Shown here: piece after piece, positions 4,949 to 11,496 of the stretch
Position numbering within the stretch: position 1 is the stretch's first letter
Layout of the letters: each line of letters opens with the position of its first letter
Virus record (IMG/VR): IMGVR_UViG_3300035698_002789
Location: 1-33,808 of that record
From: a virus
DNA length: 33,808 nt
Reading direction: 5' to 3' (one strand)
Notes under the pieces: model-generated
Told to the model about the DNA's origin: nothing
Databases searched by the model: none
The model's input: the letters and a program-made list of their open reading frames with translations, nothing else
Program-made: the position numbers and the translations under genes

Positions 4949-5398
4949 TCATGCTGGTCCACACAATTCGAACCCATCAAGATATTGTTTATAACTAGCA
5001 GCATCACCAAGGTACAAATGTTTGAATCCTTCTTGTTTGTAGTGAGCACAAATATAGTGCAGACTGCGAATACCCAGTTGTATTTTAGGTTTATGATATG
5101 TCCAAGCAAATTGATTTGCGGCTACATTTTTTGTATTATACCGAAACATTAATGTAAACCCTACCATTACTTCGTTATCGTAGTATGCAAATACATCTGA
5201 CTGTGGGTACAAGTATTCGTCACTGAACAGCGGCATAACACTGGGAAATTTTTTGTACTGACAGTATGAGATATAAATTTTGTCAAGTTCGTCTGTGTTA
5301 AACGCTCTTATAAACTGAGCTGTGATGCCCGCGCCTGCTATATCAGTCATGCTATAATTAGTTTGTTCTAAATCAATTCTGGCGTGCATGGTATACAA
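4949..5398 (-). CDS. GNAT-like acetyltransferase-fold protein, tentative
   Basis: A 149-residue protein. Its middle (FAYYDNEVMVGFTLMFRYN) looks like the beta3-beta4 hairpin of GNAT proteins, and the C-terminus (GIRSLHYICAHYKQEGFKHLYLGDAASYKQ.. GFELCGP) resembles the helix-strand region that ends GNAT domains. The usual Q/RxxGxG/A acetyl-CoA loop is not visible, so catalytic activity is doubtful. It may instead belong to the related aminoacyl-transferase type fold. The start (ATG 5398) abuts the stop codon of the upstream gene, which places it as the third gene of a run transcribed leftward from the tRNA-Asp promoter region. The 4860-4948 gap after it shows no further gene. Confidence 0.5.
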   Translation of the reverse strand: MYTMHARIDLEQTNYSMTDIAGAGITAQFIRAFNTDELDKIYISYCQYKKFPSVMPLFSDEYLYPQSDVFAYYDNEVMVGFTLMFRYNTKNVAANQFAWTYHKPKIQLGIRSLHYICAHYKQEGFKHLYLGDAASYKQYLDGFELCGPA

Positions 5399-5818
5399 TT
5401 ATTCGGAGGTTACAAACTCTCCATCCTGTATTTTAAATATTTTTACTTTGTGTGTTCCTGAACGAATATAAGCACGACCACCGTCAATCATCTTGTCTCC
5501 AACTACTCGATAGTCATGTCGGTGTTGACTGTAATAGTATTTACCGTTAACCTCGACCATACCAAACTTGAGGTCTTTAATTGTATCTGCATTAGTGATC
5601 ATAATAGATGCATTGTCTGAAAAGAGGTTCTGATACAATGCAAAGTATTGATTGCCAAACTCTGGATGTGGAGTAGCACGATAGTACACATCAGCAGCAA
5701 ATGTGGCGTTTGTGTTAGTTGCGCTTGTGCACACATACTTTACTTTTACGCCATCTTTTTCTGTGTACAGCTTTTCTACTGTTGCTGTGTCAAAGATTGG
5801 CTCGTGATGGATATGCAT
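5399..5818 (-). CDS. Conserved phage protein, unknown function (139 aa)
   Basis: Starting at MHIHHEPIFDTATVEKLYTE, the protein is beta-rich and keeps motifs that I recognise from small conserved proteins of marine T4-like phages: TPHPEFGNxYF, FGMVEVNGKYYYSxxRHDYR, then GGRAYIRS. No catalytic pattern can be named, although the His-rich start (HIHHEP) could bind metal. Two upstream in-frame ATGs exist (5836 and beyond). I chose 5818 for the AGAAAG upstream and the family-like start, and the alternative at 5836 would overlap the previous gene by 8 bp. Function unknown; the gene is real. Confidence 0.75.
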   Translation of the reverse strand: MHIHHEPIFDTATVEKLYTEKDGVKVKYVCTSATNTNATFAADVYYRATPHPEFGNQYFALYQNLFSDNASIMITNADTIKDLKFGMVEVNGKYYYSQHRHDYRVVGDKMIDGGRAYIRSGTHKVKIFKIQDGEFVTSE

Positions 5819-5828
5819 TTTAATCTTT

Positions 5829-6446
5829 CTAATCATCAAATATTTGTCTACGCCATTTCTCATGACAGTCTTGACATAAGTCTAAATCTAAGTTAAGGCC
5901 AAACTGATGATTCAATAATGAAATTACTGGTGTAATGTCTTTACTGTGAAAATCTGCAACATCAATTGCAATAACTTCGTCCTCATTGAGATTAAATAAT
6001 CTACATACTACATCTTTGTCATACAAAAAATTATATTGCCAGGGCTTGTGATATTTTTCTAACAACTTATTTCTTTGTTTTGAAATATACATATCAGAGT
6101 TATAGTTTTCAATTGTAACAATTGCTTGTTTGCCAAGATGTTTTGTTTTATGCATTACCCAAAACGCATTTTCTGTGTGGTCAGTTAATACAGTTGTGAG
6201 TGTATTCTCTTTAATTAGTTTTTCCGCTTGAGTGTAATCCTCTACACCCATTAAATGAAATCCTTCTTCAATATGATTTTTTCCAGTTGTAATATTGTTA
6301 TAATGATCTTTTATGTAAGCATTGTAATCATTAGTTACTACTTTTGGAGCAATATATGTGCTGGTACTGATCATGTTTGCTAAATGATTCATCCCAACTA
6401 AGGGGCAACCCAGTACCGCTAATAATTTATATTCAGATATATTCAT
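5829..6446 (-). CDS. P-loop sulfotransferase-like protein, tentative
   Basis: The 205-residue product starts MNISEYKLLAVLGCPLVGMN. The strand-then-GCPLVGMNHL segment is at the place of the PAPS/phosphate-binding loop of sulfotransferase-like P-loop proteins. Downstream are a TVLTDHTENAFWVM strand and a C-terminal helix ending with two cysteines (CQDCHEKW). Two other window proteins (30523-31281, 33129-33659) share this general layout. True sulfotransferase activity is not shown. The start is uncertain: the ATG at 6446 directly follows AAGGA with no spacer, and upstream codons in this frame overlap the H1-like gene. Confidence 0.5.
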   Translation of the reverse strand: MNISEYKLLAVLGCPLVGMNHLANMISTSTYIAPKVVTNDYNAYIKDHYNNITTGKNHIEEGFHLMGVEDYTQAEKLIKENTLTTVLTDHTENAFWVMHKTKHLGKQAIVTIENYNSDMYISKQRNKLLEKYHKPWQYNFLYDKDVVCRLFNLNEDEVIAIDVADFHSKDITPVISLLNHQFGLNLDLDLCQDCHEKWRRQIFDD

Positions 6447-6456
6447 TCCTTGCTGA

Positions 6457-6651
6457 TTACTTTTTAGCAGGTGTTTTTTTAGTAGCCGGCTTTTTTGCAG
6501 GTGTTTTTGCTTTTGCCTTAGCAGGTGTTTTTGTTTTTGCTGCATCTACACGCATTGCTGGAGTTAGCAACAACGGTTTATCTACTTTTGTTGCAGCACC
6601 TAGCCCAACAAGATTGGTAATCATGTTTGAAAGTTTTGAAAAAATAGTCAT
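6457..6651 (-). CDS. Histone H1-like Lys/Ala/Pro-rich protein (64 aa)
   Basis: The first 35 residues (MTIFSKLSNMITNLVGLGAA...) form an amphipathic helix. The rest is a low-complexity basic tail made of KTPAK, KAKAK and KKPATKK units, ending KTPAKK. This is the composition of histone H1 C-terminal tails and of bacterial AlgP/HctB-like nucleoid proteins, and it would bind DNA or RNA by charge. AAGGAAACTGT precedes the ATG, a good ribosome site. It sits between a small conserved protein and the sulfotransferase-like gene. Possible roles are DNA packaging or condensation, or a host nucleoid mimic; none is shown by the sequence. The repetitive coding DNA is prone to slippage. Confidence 0.7.
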   Translation of the reverse strand: MTIFSKLSNMITNLVGLGAATKVDKPLLLTPAMRVDAAKTKTPAKAKAKTPAKKPATKKTPAKK

Positions 6652-6680
6652 ACAGTTTCCTTATTGTATAATTTGTTAAG

Positions 6681-6869
6681 TTAACTACGAGGTAGGCCAG
6701 TGATTTCAGTAATAGCAGCAACAAGTTCTTCGAGTGAGTTGCACACTACTTTAGCGCCGCTCCATTCGTCTTCGCTGTCTCGACCACTTATATCAAGCAG
6801 AAAGCCGTTGTCAGCAATAGTTACTGAAAAGTTGTCGTCAACTTTAGTGAGTTTTTTAGATATAGACAT
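6681..6869 (-). CDS. Conserved small phage protein (62 aa)
   Basis: MSISKKLTKVDDNFSVTIAD followed by NGFLLDISGRDSEDEW, a pattern I know from short conserved proteins of marine T4-like phages. It is predicted as a small beta sheet with one C-terminal helix (SLEELVAAITEITGL). The ribosome site AGGAAACACAA gives a clear start. First protein gene after tRNA-Asp and the promoter at 6988-7016. No function is known. Confidence 0.75.
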   Translation of the reverse strand: MSISKKLTKVDDNFSVTIADNGFLLDISGRDSEDEWSGAKVVCNSLEELVAAITEITGLPRS

Positions 6870-6890
6870 TTGTGTTTCCTATGTTGTATA

Positions 6891-6965
6891 TGGCGGTCCG
6901 AACGGGAATCGAACCCGTCTCACCGGCGTGACAGGCCGGTATATTAACCGATATACTATCGGACC
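6891..6965 (-). tRNA. tRNA-Asp (GTC)
   Basis: Acceptor GGTCCGA/TCGGACC, anticodon stem CCGGC/GCCGG with loop CTGTCAC (anticodon GTC), T arm ACGGG-TTCGATT-CCCGT, discriminator G as in aspartate tRNAs, encoded CCA. Lies just after a strong promoter and leads the operon toward 4949. Confidence 0.93.
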
Positions 6966-6987
6966 GTTTAATTTATTCTACTCTACT

Positions 6988-7016
6988 AATATAGCATTGT
7001 TAAACGGGATTGTCAA
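6988..7016 (-). promoter_or_regulatory. Promoter for tRNA-Asp and downstream genes
   Basis: Minus strand: -35 TTGACA (7016-7011), 17-bp spacer, -10 TATATT (6993-6988) with TG one base before it, an extended -10. It starts immediately after the stop codon of the 7019-7261 gene. Confidence 0.85.
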
Positions 7017-7018
7017 CC

Positions 7019-7261
7019 TTAATCGTAACCTAATACAGCAACTTTATCCATATCGTCATTTATGATCTCAGCTTCGCGAGCTTTGTATGCTGCTTCAAAT
7101 CCCACTTCGTGGATATAATTTTCATTATTTCCCCAAAGTCTTTTAAAATATGAATTGTAAGTTTTTTCGACTGCATCGTCGGACCAGGTTTGATCAATAA
7201 GCTTGCCTTTGATCATCCAATTAAACCGGTTAGCTTCTTTACGTACAAATGGACTGCACAT
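7019..7261 (-). CDS. Hypothetical phage protein (80 aa)
   Basis: A small helical protein (MCSPFVRKEANRFNWMIKGK...), rich in aromatic and charged residues, with no recognised domain. A very strong ribosome site (AGGAGGT, 6-base spacer) precedes the ATG. Its stop codon lies 3 bp before the -35 of the next promoter. The divergent oxygenase gene at 7378 begins 116 bp away; I see no convincing promoter for either gene in that gap. Confidence 0.65.
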   Translation of the reverse strand: MCSPFVRKEANRFNWMIKGKLIDQTWSDDAVEKTYNSYFKRLWGNNENYIHEVGFEAAYKAREAEIINDDMDKVAVLGYD

Positions 7262-7377
7262 TGTGGTACCTCCTTGTTGTATTTGTATTTACAACGGTTC
7301 CACAATGTTAGCGTAAACTTGCACAAGTTATACCTGTTTAACACTGAATAATAAATACAGCACAAAGGATTTTCATT

Positions 7378-7872
7378 GTGAAACTATATACCCCATTCCA
7401 ACTGTTTACACCCGAAGAATGTGAGCAAATTATTAAAGATACAAAAGAACTTGCCGAAAGTGATGGTATTGCTGGGGGGAAATATAATACTAGTATAAGA
7501 AATAATAAAATATTTTGGATAGATTATAAAGATATTGAAAAGTTACGTAATCTTATGATGGATATTGAAGATTACAATATATCTTGGATACAAGAACCTA
7601 TCCAAATTTCTAAATATGAAAAAGAGCAGTACTATCACTGGCACACAGATCAATCAGTGGACAAAAGAACTAGCTCTCGAATACTTACACTAACATGCAC
7701 ACTTCAAACAGCGCCTGGCGCACAATTTGAAACAAGAGATCATACATTTGATCTACAGCAAGGCGAAGCAGTTATCATTCCGTCAACTGCTGAGCACAGG
7801 GCGCTACCGCCAACCAGTGGCACACGCTGGGCGGTAACTGTTTGGGGCATGGGAGATAATCCTAATCTATAG
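7378..7872 (+). CDS. 2OG-Fe(II) oxygenase (prolyl-hydroxylase/PKHD type)
   Basis: One of only two plus-strand genes. The core is a double-stranded beta-helix with H-W-H-T-D (HxD iron motif, about residues 88-91), then an E-H-R-A segment giving the distal histidine (about 140), then R-W-A-V-T-V-W-G giving the 2OG-binding arginine. The N-terminal LFTPEECEQIIKDT helix is typical of PKHD-type hydroxylases found in cyanophages. It starts with GTG at 7378 after AAAGGAT. AATAATAAATA about 25 bases upstream resembles a T4 late promoter, weakly. It ends against the antisense side of the Trp tRNA gene and the 8001-8035 hairpin. Substrate is unknown. Confidence 0.85.
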   Translation: MKLYTPFQLFTPEECEQIIKDTKELAESDGIAGGKYNTSIRNNKIFWIDYKDIEKLRNLMMDIEDYNISWIQEPIQISKYEKEQYYHWHTDQSVDKRTSSRILTLTCTLQTAPGAQFETRDHTFDLQQGEAVIIPSTAEHRALPPTSGTRWAVTVWGMGDNPNL

Positions 7873-7913
7873 GAAATGTTGTGAGCAACAAGACTCAAAT
7901 TACGCTCACGAAT

Positions 7914-7998
7914 TGGCATCGGTGTAGAGATTCGAACTCTATAAGCCTAAGCACTGGTTTTGGAGACCAGCCTACCTCTCCAACTGTAGCGCACCGAC
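7914..7998 (-). tRNA. tRNA with CCA anticodon (Trp), class II-sized
   Basis: Acceptor GTCGGTG/CACCGAT, D stem CTAC/GTAG, anticodon stem CTGGT/ACCAG with loop CTCCAAA (anticodon CCA), T arm TAGAG-TTCGAAT-CTCTA, discriminator G, encoded CCA. At 85 bases it is too long for a normal Trp tRNA because the variable region is 12 bases (TGCTTAGGCTTA), and position 8 is C instead of U. Trp is the direct reading of the anticodon. It lies immediately downstream of a terminator hairpin on the same strand. Confidence 0.75.
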
Positions 7999-8000
7999 AT

Positions 8001-8035
8001 AAAAAAAGCCCCCAATGAATTAACACCAGGGGCTT
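8001..8035 (-). terminator. Rho-independent terminator
   Basis: AAGCCCC (8035-8029) pairs with GGGGCTT (8012-8006) across a 16-base loop and is followed by seven T residues on the minus strand (8007-8001). It closes the short transcript starting near 8151 and lies 2 bp before the Trp tRNA. Confidence 0.8.
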
Positions 8036-8063
8036 GCTTAAAATAACTTTTTAAAAAGTCACG

Positions 8064-8126
8064 TCAAGACATACCCCTACTCAATGGTGGCCAACATGTA
8101 ATATATGTTGTGTTAGTCTGTGACAT
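8064..8126 (-). CDS. Tiny ORF, possible leader peptide (20 aa)
   Basis: ATG at 8126 follows AAGGAATATTAAC, a good ribosome site. The frame reads MSQTNTTYITCWPPLSRGMS and stops with TGA. It is the only reading frame between a strong promoter (8158-8186) and a strong terminator (8001-8035), with a leader of about 25 bases. The unit is therefore a complete mini-gene of about 150 bases, or the leader of an attenuator controlling the Trp tRNA just beyond the terminator. Codon 12 is a tryptophan codon. No homologue is known to me. Confidence 0.5.
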   Translation of the reverse strand: MSQTNTTYITCWPPLSRGMS

Positions 8127-8157
8127 GTTAATATTCCTTATTTCTTATTATGTATTT

Positions 8158-8186
8158 ATAATACACTATTATTTAGCGGTTGTCAA
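8158..8186 (-). promoter_or_regulatory. Promoter of the tiny-ORF / tRNA-Trp unit
   Basis: Minus strand: -35 TTGACA (8186-8181), 17-bp spacer, -10 TATTAT (8163-8158). TATAAATA (8160-8153) overlaps it and matches the T4 late-promoter core. Confidence 0.8.
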
Positions 8187-8226
8187 CTATTAACAAGCAA
8201 TTTAGGTAAAATATTTTAAAATAATA

Positions 8227-8309
8227 TGGTGCCAATCAAGGAATCGAACCTTGCCGCAGAATTGATATGACGCCTGTGATATCTGTACTGTTAGCAAACC
8301 TGCATTGAC
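8227..8309 (-). tRNA. Degenerate tRNA-like sequence
   Basis: The 3' part is clear: T arm CAAGG-TTCGATT-CCTTG, then ATTGGC, A and CCA. A 5' partner GTCAAT (8309-8304) pairs with ATTGGC, but this gives only six acceptor pairs. The 50 bases between do not fold into normal D and anticodon arms; the best hairpin is GATAT/ATATC with a 10-base loop. It begins directly after the stop codon of the 59-aa gene. It may be a decayed tRNA or a very unusual one; no anticodon is assigned. Confidence 0.45.
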
Positions 8310-8489
8310 TTATTCTATTCTTTTCCAGTGTAATTCATCATCCAGTGGCAACCGGCCTCTGTACTCTATACCCGTTTCTTCGTCGATTAGTCTCCACTTA
8401 CTTGGGCACTTGGTAATTACTTTGAGTTCAACAGCTATATCAATGGCAGGTACGTCTGTACCGTCTTGTAAAGTTCTAGTCAAGCTCAT
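8310..8489 (-). CDS. Small conserved phage protein (59 aa)
   Basis: A frame just below the usual length cut-off: MSLTRTLQDGTDVPAIDIAV, then the strongly patterned KWRLIDEETGIEYRG segment and a C-terminal LPLDDELHWKRIE. The W-x-L-I-D-x-E-T-G-x-x-Y-x-G pattern is a short beta hairpin seen in small proteins of marine phages. The ATG lies within the end of the nucleotidyltransferase gene (14-bp overlap), so it is translationally coupled. The stop codon is followed directly by the degenerate tRNA. Function is unknown. Confidence 0.7.
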   Translation of the reverse strand: MSLTRTLQDGTDVPAIDIAVELKVITKCPSKWRLIDEETGIEYRGRLPLDDELHWKRIE

Positions 8490-8871
8490 TGTTGTCTCTC
8501 ATTTGTTTTCTTATTTTTGTAGCACTGATGTTGTGTATTTCTTCGCCCAAATTGTGCTCTGTAAATGAATAACCTACACCACGACCATAACTAATGTTGA
8601 CTATGTTAGGAACTTTTGCTACTTCGTATTCTATGTGGCAAGTATACCCGTGTTCTGCAAGTCCTGCTATAATGTTATTCCTTACATCAAAATAATCAAA
8701 CGGATTGTCTGCTTGTCTAGGTCCTGCATCTTGGCCGTGAACATCACGGCACATAATAATGACTTGTCCTGTTTTGGCTAATGCACGTTTAAATAATTCA
8801 GTGTGTACGTCGTGCCAAGGTTGCCACCTTCCAAGCAGTTGTACTGTAGGTGCTTTCCAATCAAACGGCAT
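8476..8871 (-). CDS. Nucleotidyltransferase, cytidylyl/adenylyl type
   Basis: A 131-residue HxGH-superfamily nucleotidyltransferase. The N-terminal LLGRWQPWHDVHTEL carries the HxxH version of the HxGH nucleotide-binding motif, and NISATKIRKQM near the C-terminus is the ISxTxxR motif. Size and motifs fit NMN/cytidylyl/ATP-sulfurylase-like enzymes reduced to the catalytic domain. The start was set at 8871, with AGGTGG upstream, rather than the TTG at 8892. It overlaps the CysC-like kinase gene by 11 bp, so the two probably act in turn on one substrate. A PAPS-type route or a nucleotide-activated sugar are possibilities; neither is proved. Confidence 0.75.
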   Translation of the reverse strand: MPFDWKAPTVQLLGRWQPWHDVHTELFKRALAKTGQVIIMCRDVHGQDAGPRQADNPFDYFDVRNNIIAGLAEHGYTCHIEYEVAKVPNIVNISYGRGVGYSFTEHNLGEEIHNISATKIRKQMRDNNELD

Positions 8872-9292
8872 GTGTTGATTCCCACCTAGCAATAACAGAA
8901 GTCAACTGGCTTGCAGTATCAGTGAACCATTCAGCAACATGATAATCAAAGCTAGCAGGCTTTTCAAACATCTTGTTAGTGTCAGCAAACCTACTTTCTT
9001 TAATAGTGTCCATCCACACTGTAAAGTCTGGGTTAAACTCTTCTCGAGCTGCTTCAGTTGGGCATACAAAGTCTGCTACGGCAATTTTGCCTGCCTTAAC
9101 AACACCGTCCGCTAGGAACTTCATACGCTGTGCTTGACGCATACGTCCTATTGGTGTAAAATCCCAATCGTTGTAATGTTTGCGTACTGCATCTGCATTA
9201 AGCCATACACCACCTACTAGATTAGCAAACGGTTGTGCTAGTGTGCTCTTGCCACTTCCGGGAAGCCCAAATATTAAAATTTTAGTAGGCAT
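8861..9292 (-). CDS. Adenylylsulfate kinase-like P-loop kinase (CysC-like)
   Basis: Walker A is FGLPGSGKST at residues 8-17. It is followed by WLNADAVRKHYNDWDFTPIG, corresponding to the APS-binding D-G-D-N-x-R region of CysC (here N-A-D-A-V-R), then RxRQAQRMKFLADGVVKAG and FVCPTEAAREEF, which matches FISPxRxxRE. At 143 residues it is shorter than CysC (about 200). Known phage relatives are often labelled APS kinase but may phosphorylate other small molecules. AAGGAAGAACT gives a good ribosome site. Its partner is the overlapping nucleotidyltransferase. If it makes PAPS, the sulfotransferase-like proteins in this window could be users; that is inference. Confidence 0.78.
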   Translation of the reverse strand: MPTKILIFGLPGSGKSTLAQPFANLVGGVWLNADAVRKHYNDWDFTPIGRMRQAQRMKFLADGVVKAGKIAVADFVCPTEAAREEFNPDFTVWMDTIKESRFADTNKMFEKPASFDYHVAEWFTDTASQLTSVIARWESTHAV

Positions 9293-9363
9293 AGTTCTTC
9301 CTTTAAAAGGTGTTAATAATTTTTTTGTCTACCATTCCATCATGCGGGCATGTTCTATATACT

Positions 9364-9594
9364 TTATTCCGGAATTGTTTTATACGATCCCTCTGCACTA
9401 CTGTACGCAAGTATTAATTTTTCCCACTGCCTATCAGACATTTCAATTACTGCAACGTAGTTATCATCATCGTTGATTGCTTGTTGTATTACAACTGATT
9501 CCTCTCCAAAGAACATTTTTACATCCTGAAACTCACCATGCGAATCTAACACTGTAACAACGGTCTCATTAAACTCTTCTTCAACTGTAAACAA
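9364..9594 (-). CDS. Hypothetical acidic phage protein (76 aa)
   Basis: A small, acidic, beta-rich protein (MFTVEEEFNETVVTVLDSHG...) with a final helix DRQWEKLILAYSSAEG. I recognise no family. It starts with TTG at 9594, supported by AAGGAAG 6 bases upstream; no ATG is available in a suitable place. First protein gene after the tRNA-Gly/tRNA-Arg pair, and probably cotranscribed with the CysC-like kinase, 71 bp further on. Confidence 0.6.
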   Translation of the reverse strand: MFTVEEEFNETVVTVLDSHGEFQDVKMFFGEESVVIQQAINDDDNYVAVIEMSDRQWEKLILAYSSAEGSYKTIPE

Positions 9595-9615
9595 CTTATG
9601 CTTCCTTGGTATTGT

Positions 9616-9692
9616 TGGTGATCTCTGCAGGATTCGAACCTGCGACCTAGTGCTTAGAAGGCACTTGCTCTATCCAGCTGAGCTAAGAGACC
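9616..9692 (-). tRNA. tRNA-Arg (TCT)
   Basis: Acceptor GGTCTCT/AGAGATC, D stem GCTC/GAGC, anticodon stem AGTGC/GCACT with loop CTTCTAA (anticodon TCT), T arm GCAGG-TTCGAAT-CCTGC, discriminator A, encoded CCA. It reads AGA, a common codon in AT-rich phage genes. It directly abuts tRNA-Gly. Confidence 0.93.
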
Positions 9693-9767
9693 TGGAGCGG
9701 GTGAGCAGGATCGAACTGCCGACATTCTGCTTGGCAAGCAGATGCTCTACCACTGAGCTACACCCGC
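9693..9767 (-). tRNA. tRNA-Gly (GCC)
   Basis: Acceptor GCGGGTG/CACCCGC, anticodon stem TCTGC/GCAGA with loop TTGCCAA (anticodon GCC), T arm GGCAG-TTCGATC-CTGCT, discriminator T, encoded CCA. No spacer separates it from tRNA-Arg. It follows the SGNH gene by 12 bp. Confidence 0.93.
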
Positions 9768-9779
9768 ATATAATATTAG

Positions 9780-10517
9780 TTATACTGTTGTGTCTTGCAT
9801 AATAGAATAAATGTATTCAGCATAAGCAAGATGCGCTGGACGGAAAAAATGCCCGTCTGGTTCATGTGGGAAATTGTTATTAATTGCAAAGCTACAAAAC
9901 TCGTCAGTGACTGATTTTTGAGGACGATACACAAAATCCGGCCAATCAAAATTCCATATTGCCTGAAAACTGTCTAAGTTAATCAATTTGATGCCTCGAC
10001 TGTGTGCCAAGGAGTTTAGTGCCAGCATATTTTTAAGCTTGTTATTGTAACCCCGTGCATAATTTCCTTCAAACAACAACCATTGTTTTGCATAGTCAAC
10101 GTATTCCTGGGCGCGGTCAACTAATAGCCCTATGTTTATTCCTGTTTTAGAAAACTCATTGGGGACAACCTGATGAGTTAAATGACTAAAATTTATAGGC
10201 CGCCAGTATTGATGTTCTTCGTGCCAAATTTCGCCTCTATCCATACCAGTCCAGCAAGCAATGATTGCATCGTTACTGCTAAGGGTGTTTATTTGTTCTA
10301 AGCCAATTCGCAGCATTGCATCATTGCTGCCACCAGATATTGAATAGTTTAGCGGATAATGTCCTAGCATTTCTGCTAGCAATACTGGATAACTATTCTT
10401 GGCTCCGTATTCAACTTGTCTAACAAAGTTACGCTGTGTATACCCTGCATCCGGATCTAAGTGCATGTGTGCACCGTTTGCATGCGAACACCCTAGTATT
10501 AGGCACTTTGTTGTCAT
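9780..10517 (-). CDS. SGNH/GDSL-hydrolase-like protein
   Basis: The 245-residue protein shows the SGNH blocks in order: block I LILGCSHANGA (Ser near residue 11), block III GGSNDAM (the N), and block V PDGHFFRPAHLAYAEYI with the D-x-x-H pair close to the C-terminus. Such phage proteins often act as esterases or acetyl-transfer enzymes on surface glycans, though many viral members are uncharacterised. It overlaps the amidinotransferase by 4 bp (ATGA-type). Two other SGNH proteins are at 18777-19532 and 19525-20226; their similarity is limited to the motifs. No signal peptide is present. Confidence 0.75.
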   Translation of the reverse strand: MTTKCLILGCSHANGAHMHLDPDAGYTQRNFVRQVEYGAKNSYPVLLAEMLGHYPLNYSISGGSNDAMLRIGLEQINTLSSNDAIIACWTGMDRGEIWHEEHQYWRPINFSHLTHQVVPNEFSKTGINIGLLVDRAQEYVDYAKQWLLFEGNYARGYNNKLKNMLALNSLAHSRGIKLINLDSFQAIWNFDWPDFVYRPQKSVTDEFCSFAINNNFPHEPDGHFFRPAHLAYAEYIYSIMQDTTV

Positions 10518-11482
10518 TCTACACTATTGTTTCTACGTATGTCAACCGTTAAACAGTGCATACCACCATCCCAGAAACTTCTTGTACGAAACGGAACCCA
10601 ATGGACCTGCACATCGTGTTTGGCTAGTTGTAATTCTAAGTTTTTATTACTACCTAACATTATAACATTTTGTTCGTCAATGACTAAACAGTTTAATTCA
10701 AAATACGTTTCGGTATAATTGCCTACCCAGTCTAATGCGTGTTGTTCGATGTGGTTTCCAAAACTTTTGTTGCTGTTTATGGTTACATCTGGTAGCCACC
10801 ACTGTACGTTTTCATGTGGCACATGACTACTGTAATGGTTGTGATCGTGAAACTCTGGGTTACTAAGATCAATCCTTGTCCATCCAGGAAAGGTTTTATC
10901 GTAACTAGGAAAATAACTGTTTGAAATCAATAGTCCTGGTTTAAGAATAGCAAAGCACCCATCCATGTGTCCACCATTGTGCATAATATTCACATTGTAA
11001 TCTGTCAGAAAATCTTGATTCATTTCTTCACCGTGCGGAGTATCAATGATAATGTCTTTGTTCATTCTTACAATGTTTGCACCATTTAGATGTTGATTAT
11101 TAGTAAGAATAACACTGCATTCAGTGTCAAGTTTGTATTCTTCTAGTATCAATTCCCAGGCTTTAGTGTGCCAAACTTGGCCAATTAATTTATTACCGAG
11201 TGTAACAAATTGATCTCTTGGTGTAATTTGAGGCTTAATTAGTTGCCCTGTGTATGTATCTATAAATGAATTAATATTGTCATAGGTTGGTCTGCGAACA
11301 CGAACTCCAAACGATTCAATAGTAGTTTGTATTGTGTCTAGGTCTTCTTTGGTAATTTCAGTAAGAGTACGAAATGCATCTCTAACTTGTGTTGGCAAAT
11401 GATCGTACCAATCAGCTGGGTAGACATCACCTAGCCACACCTCTTTTAACGGGCTCCAGCTATTACTACTGTTAATAATCAT
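10514..11482 (-). CDS. Amidinotransferase (glycine amidinotransferase-like)
   Basis: A 322-residue member of the pentein (amidinotransferase / arginine deiminase) superfamily. The N-terminal NSWSPLKEVWLGDVYP is the family opening. The catalytic histidine is in NGGHMDGCFAILKPG (about residue 165-175), and the nucleophilic cysteine is in FRTRSFWDGGMHCLTVD near the end. Family enzymes move an amidino group from arginine to an amine (creatine, streptomycin or cylindrospermopsin routes). The local context of sugar-nucleotide enzymes points to modifying an aminated glycan or a small molecule. The gene is intact, whereas a second copy at the right end of the window survives only as its two termini. 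Confidence 0.85.
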   Translation of the reverse strand: MIINSSNSWSPLKEVWLGDVYPADWYDHLPTQVRDAFRTLTEITKEDLDTIQTTIESFGVRVRRPTYDNINSFIDTYTGQLIKPQITPRDQFVTLGNKLIGQVWHTKAWELILEEYKLDTECSVILTNNQHLNGANIVRMNKDIIIDTPHGEEMNQDFLTDYNVNIMHNGGHMDGCFAILKPGLLISNSYFPSYDKTFPGWTRIDLSNPEFHDHNHYSSHVPHENVQWWLPDVTINSNKSFGNHIEQHALDWVGNYTETYFELNCLVIDEQNVIMLGSNKNLELQLAKHDVQVHWVPFRTRSFWDGGMHCLTVDIRRNNSVE

Positions 11483-11496
11483 TAATATAATCCAAT

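Noticed and set aside
4882-5109. 75-aa minus-strand frame beside the GNAT-like gene
   Set aside because: Overlaps the GNAT-like frame in another phase, with low-complexity hydrophobic sequence and no ribosome site.
10514-10548. TTGACA and TAGAAT on the minus strand before the SGNH gene, resembling a promoter
   Set aside because: Spacer is 18 bp and the -10 overlaps the start codon, so the transcript would begin inside the gene; the match sits within the amidinotransferase end.
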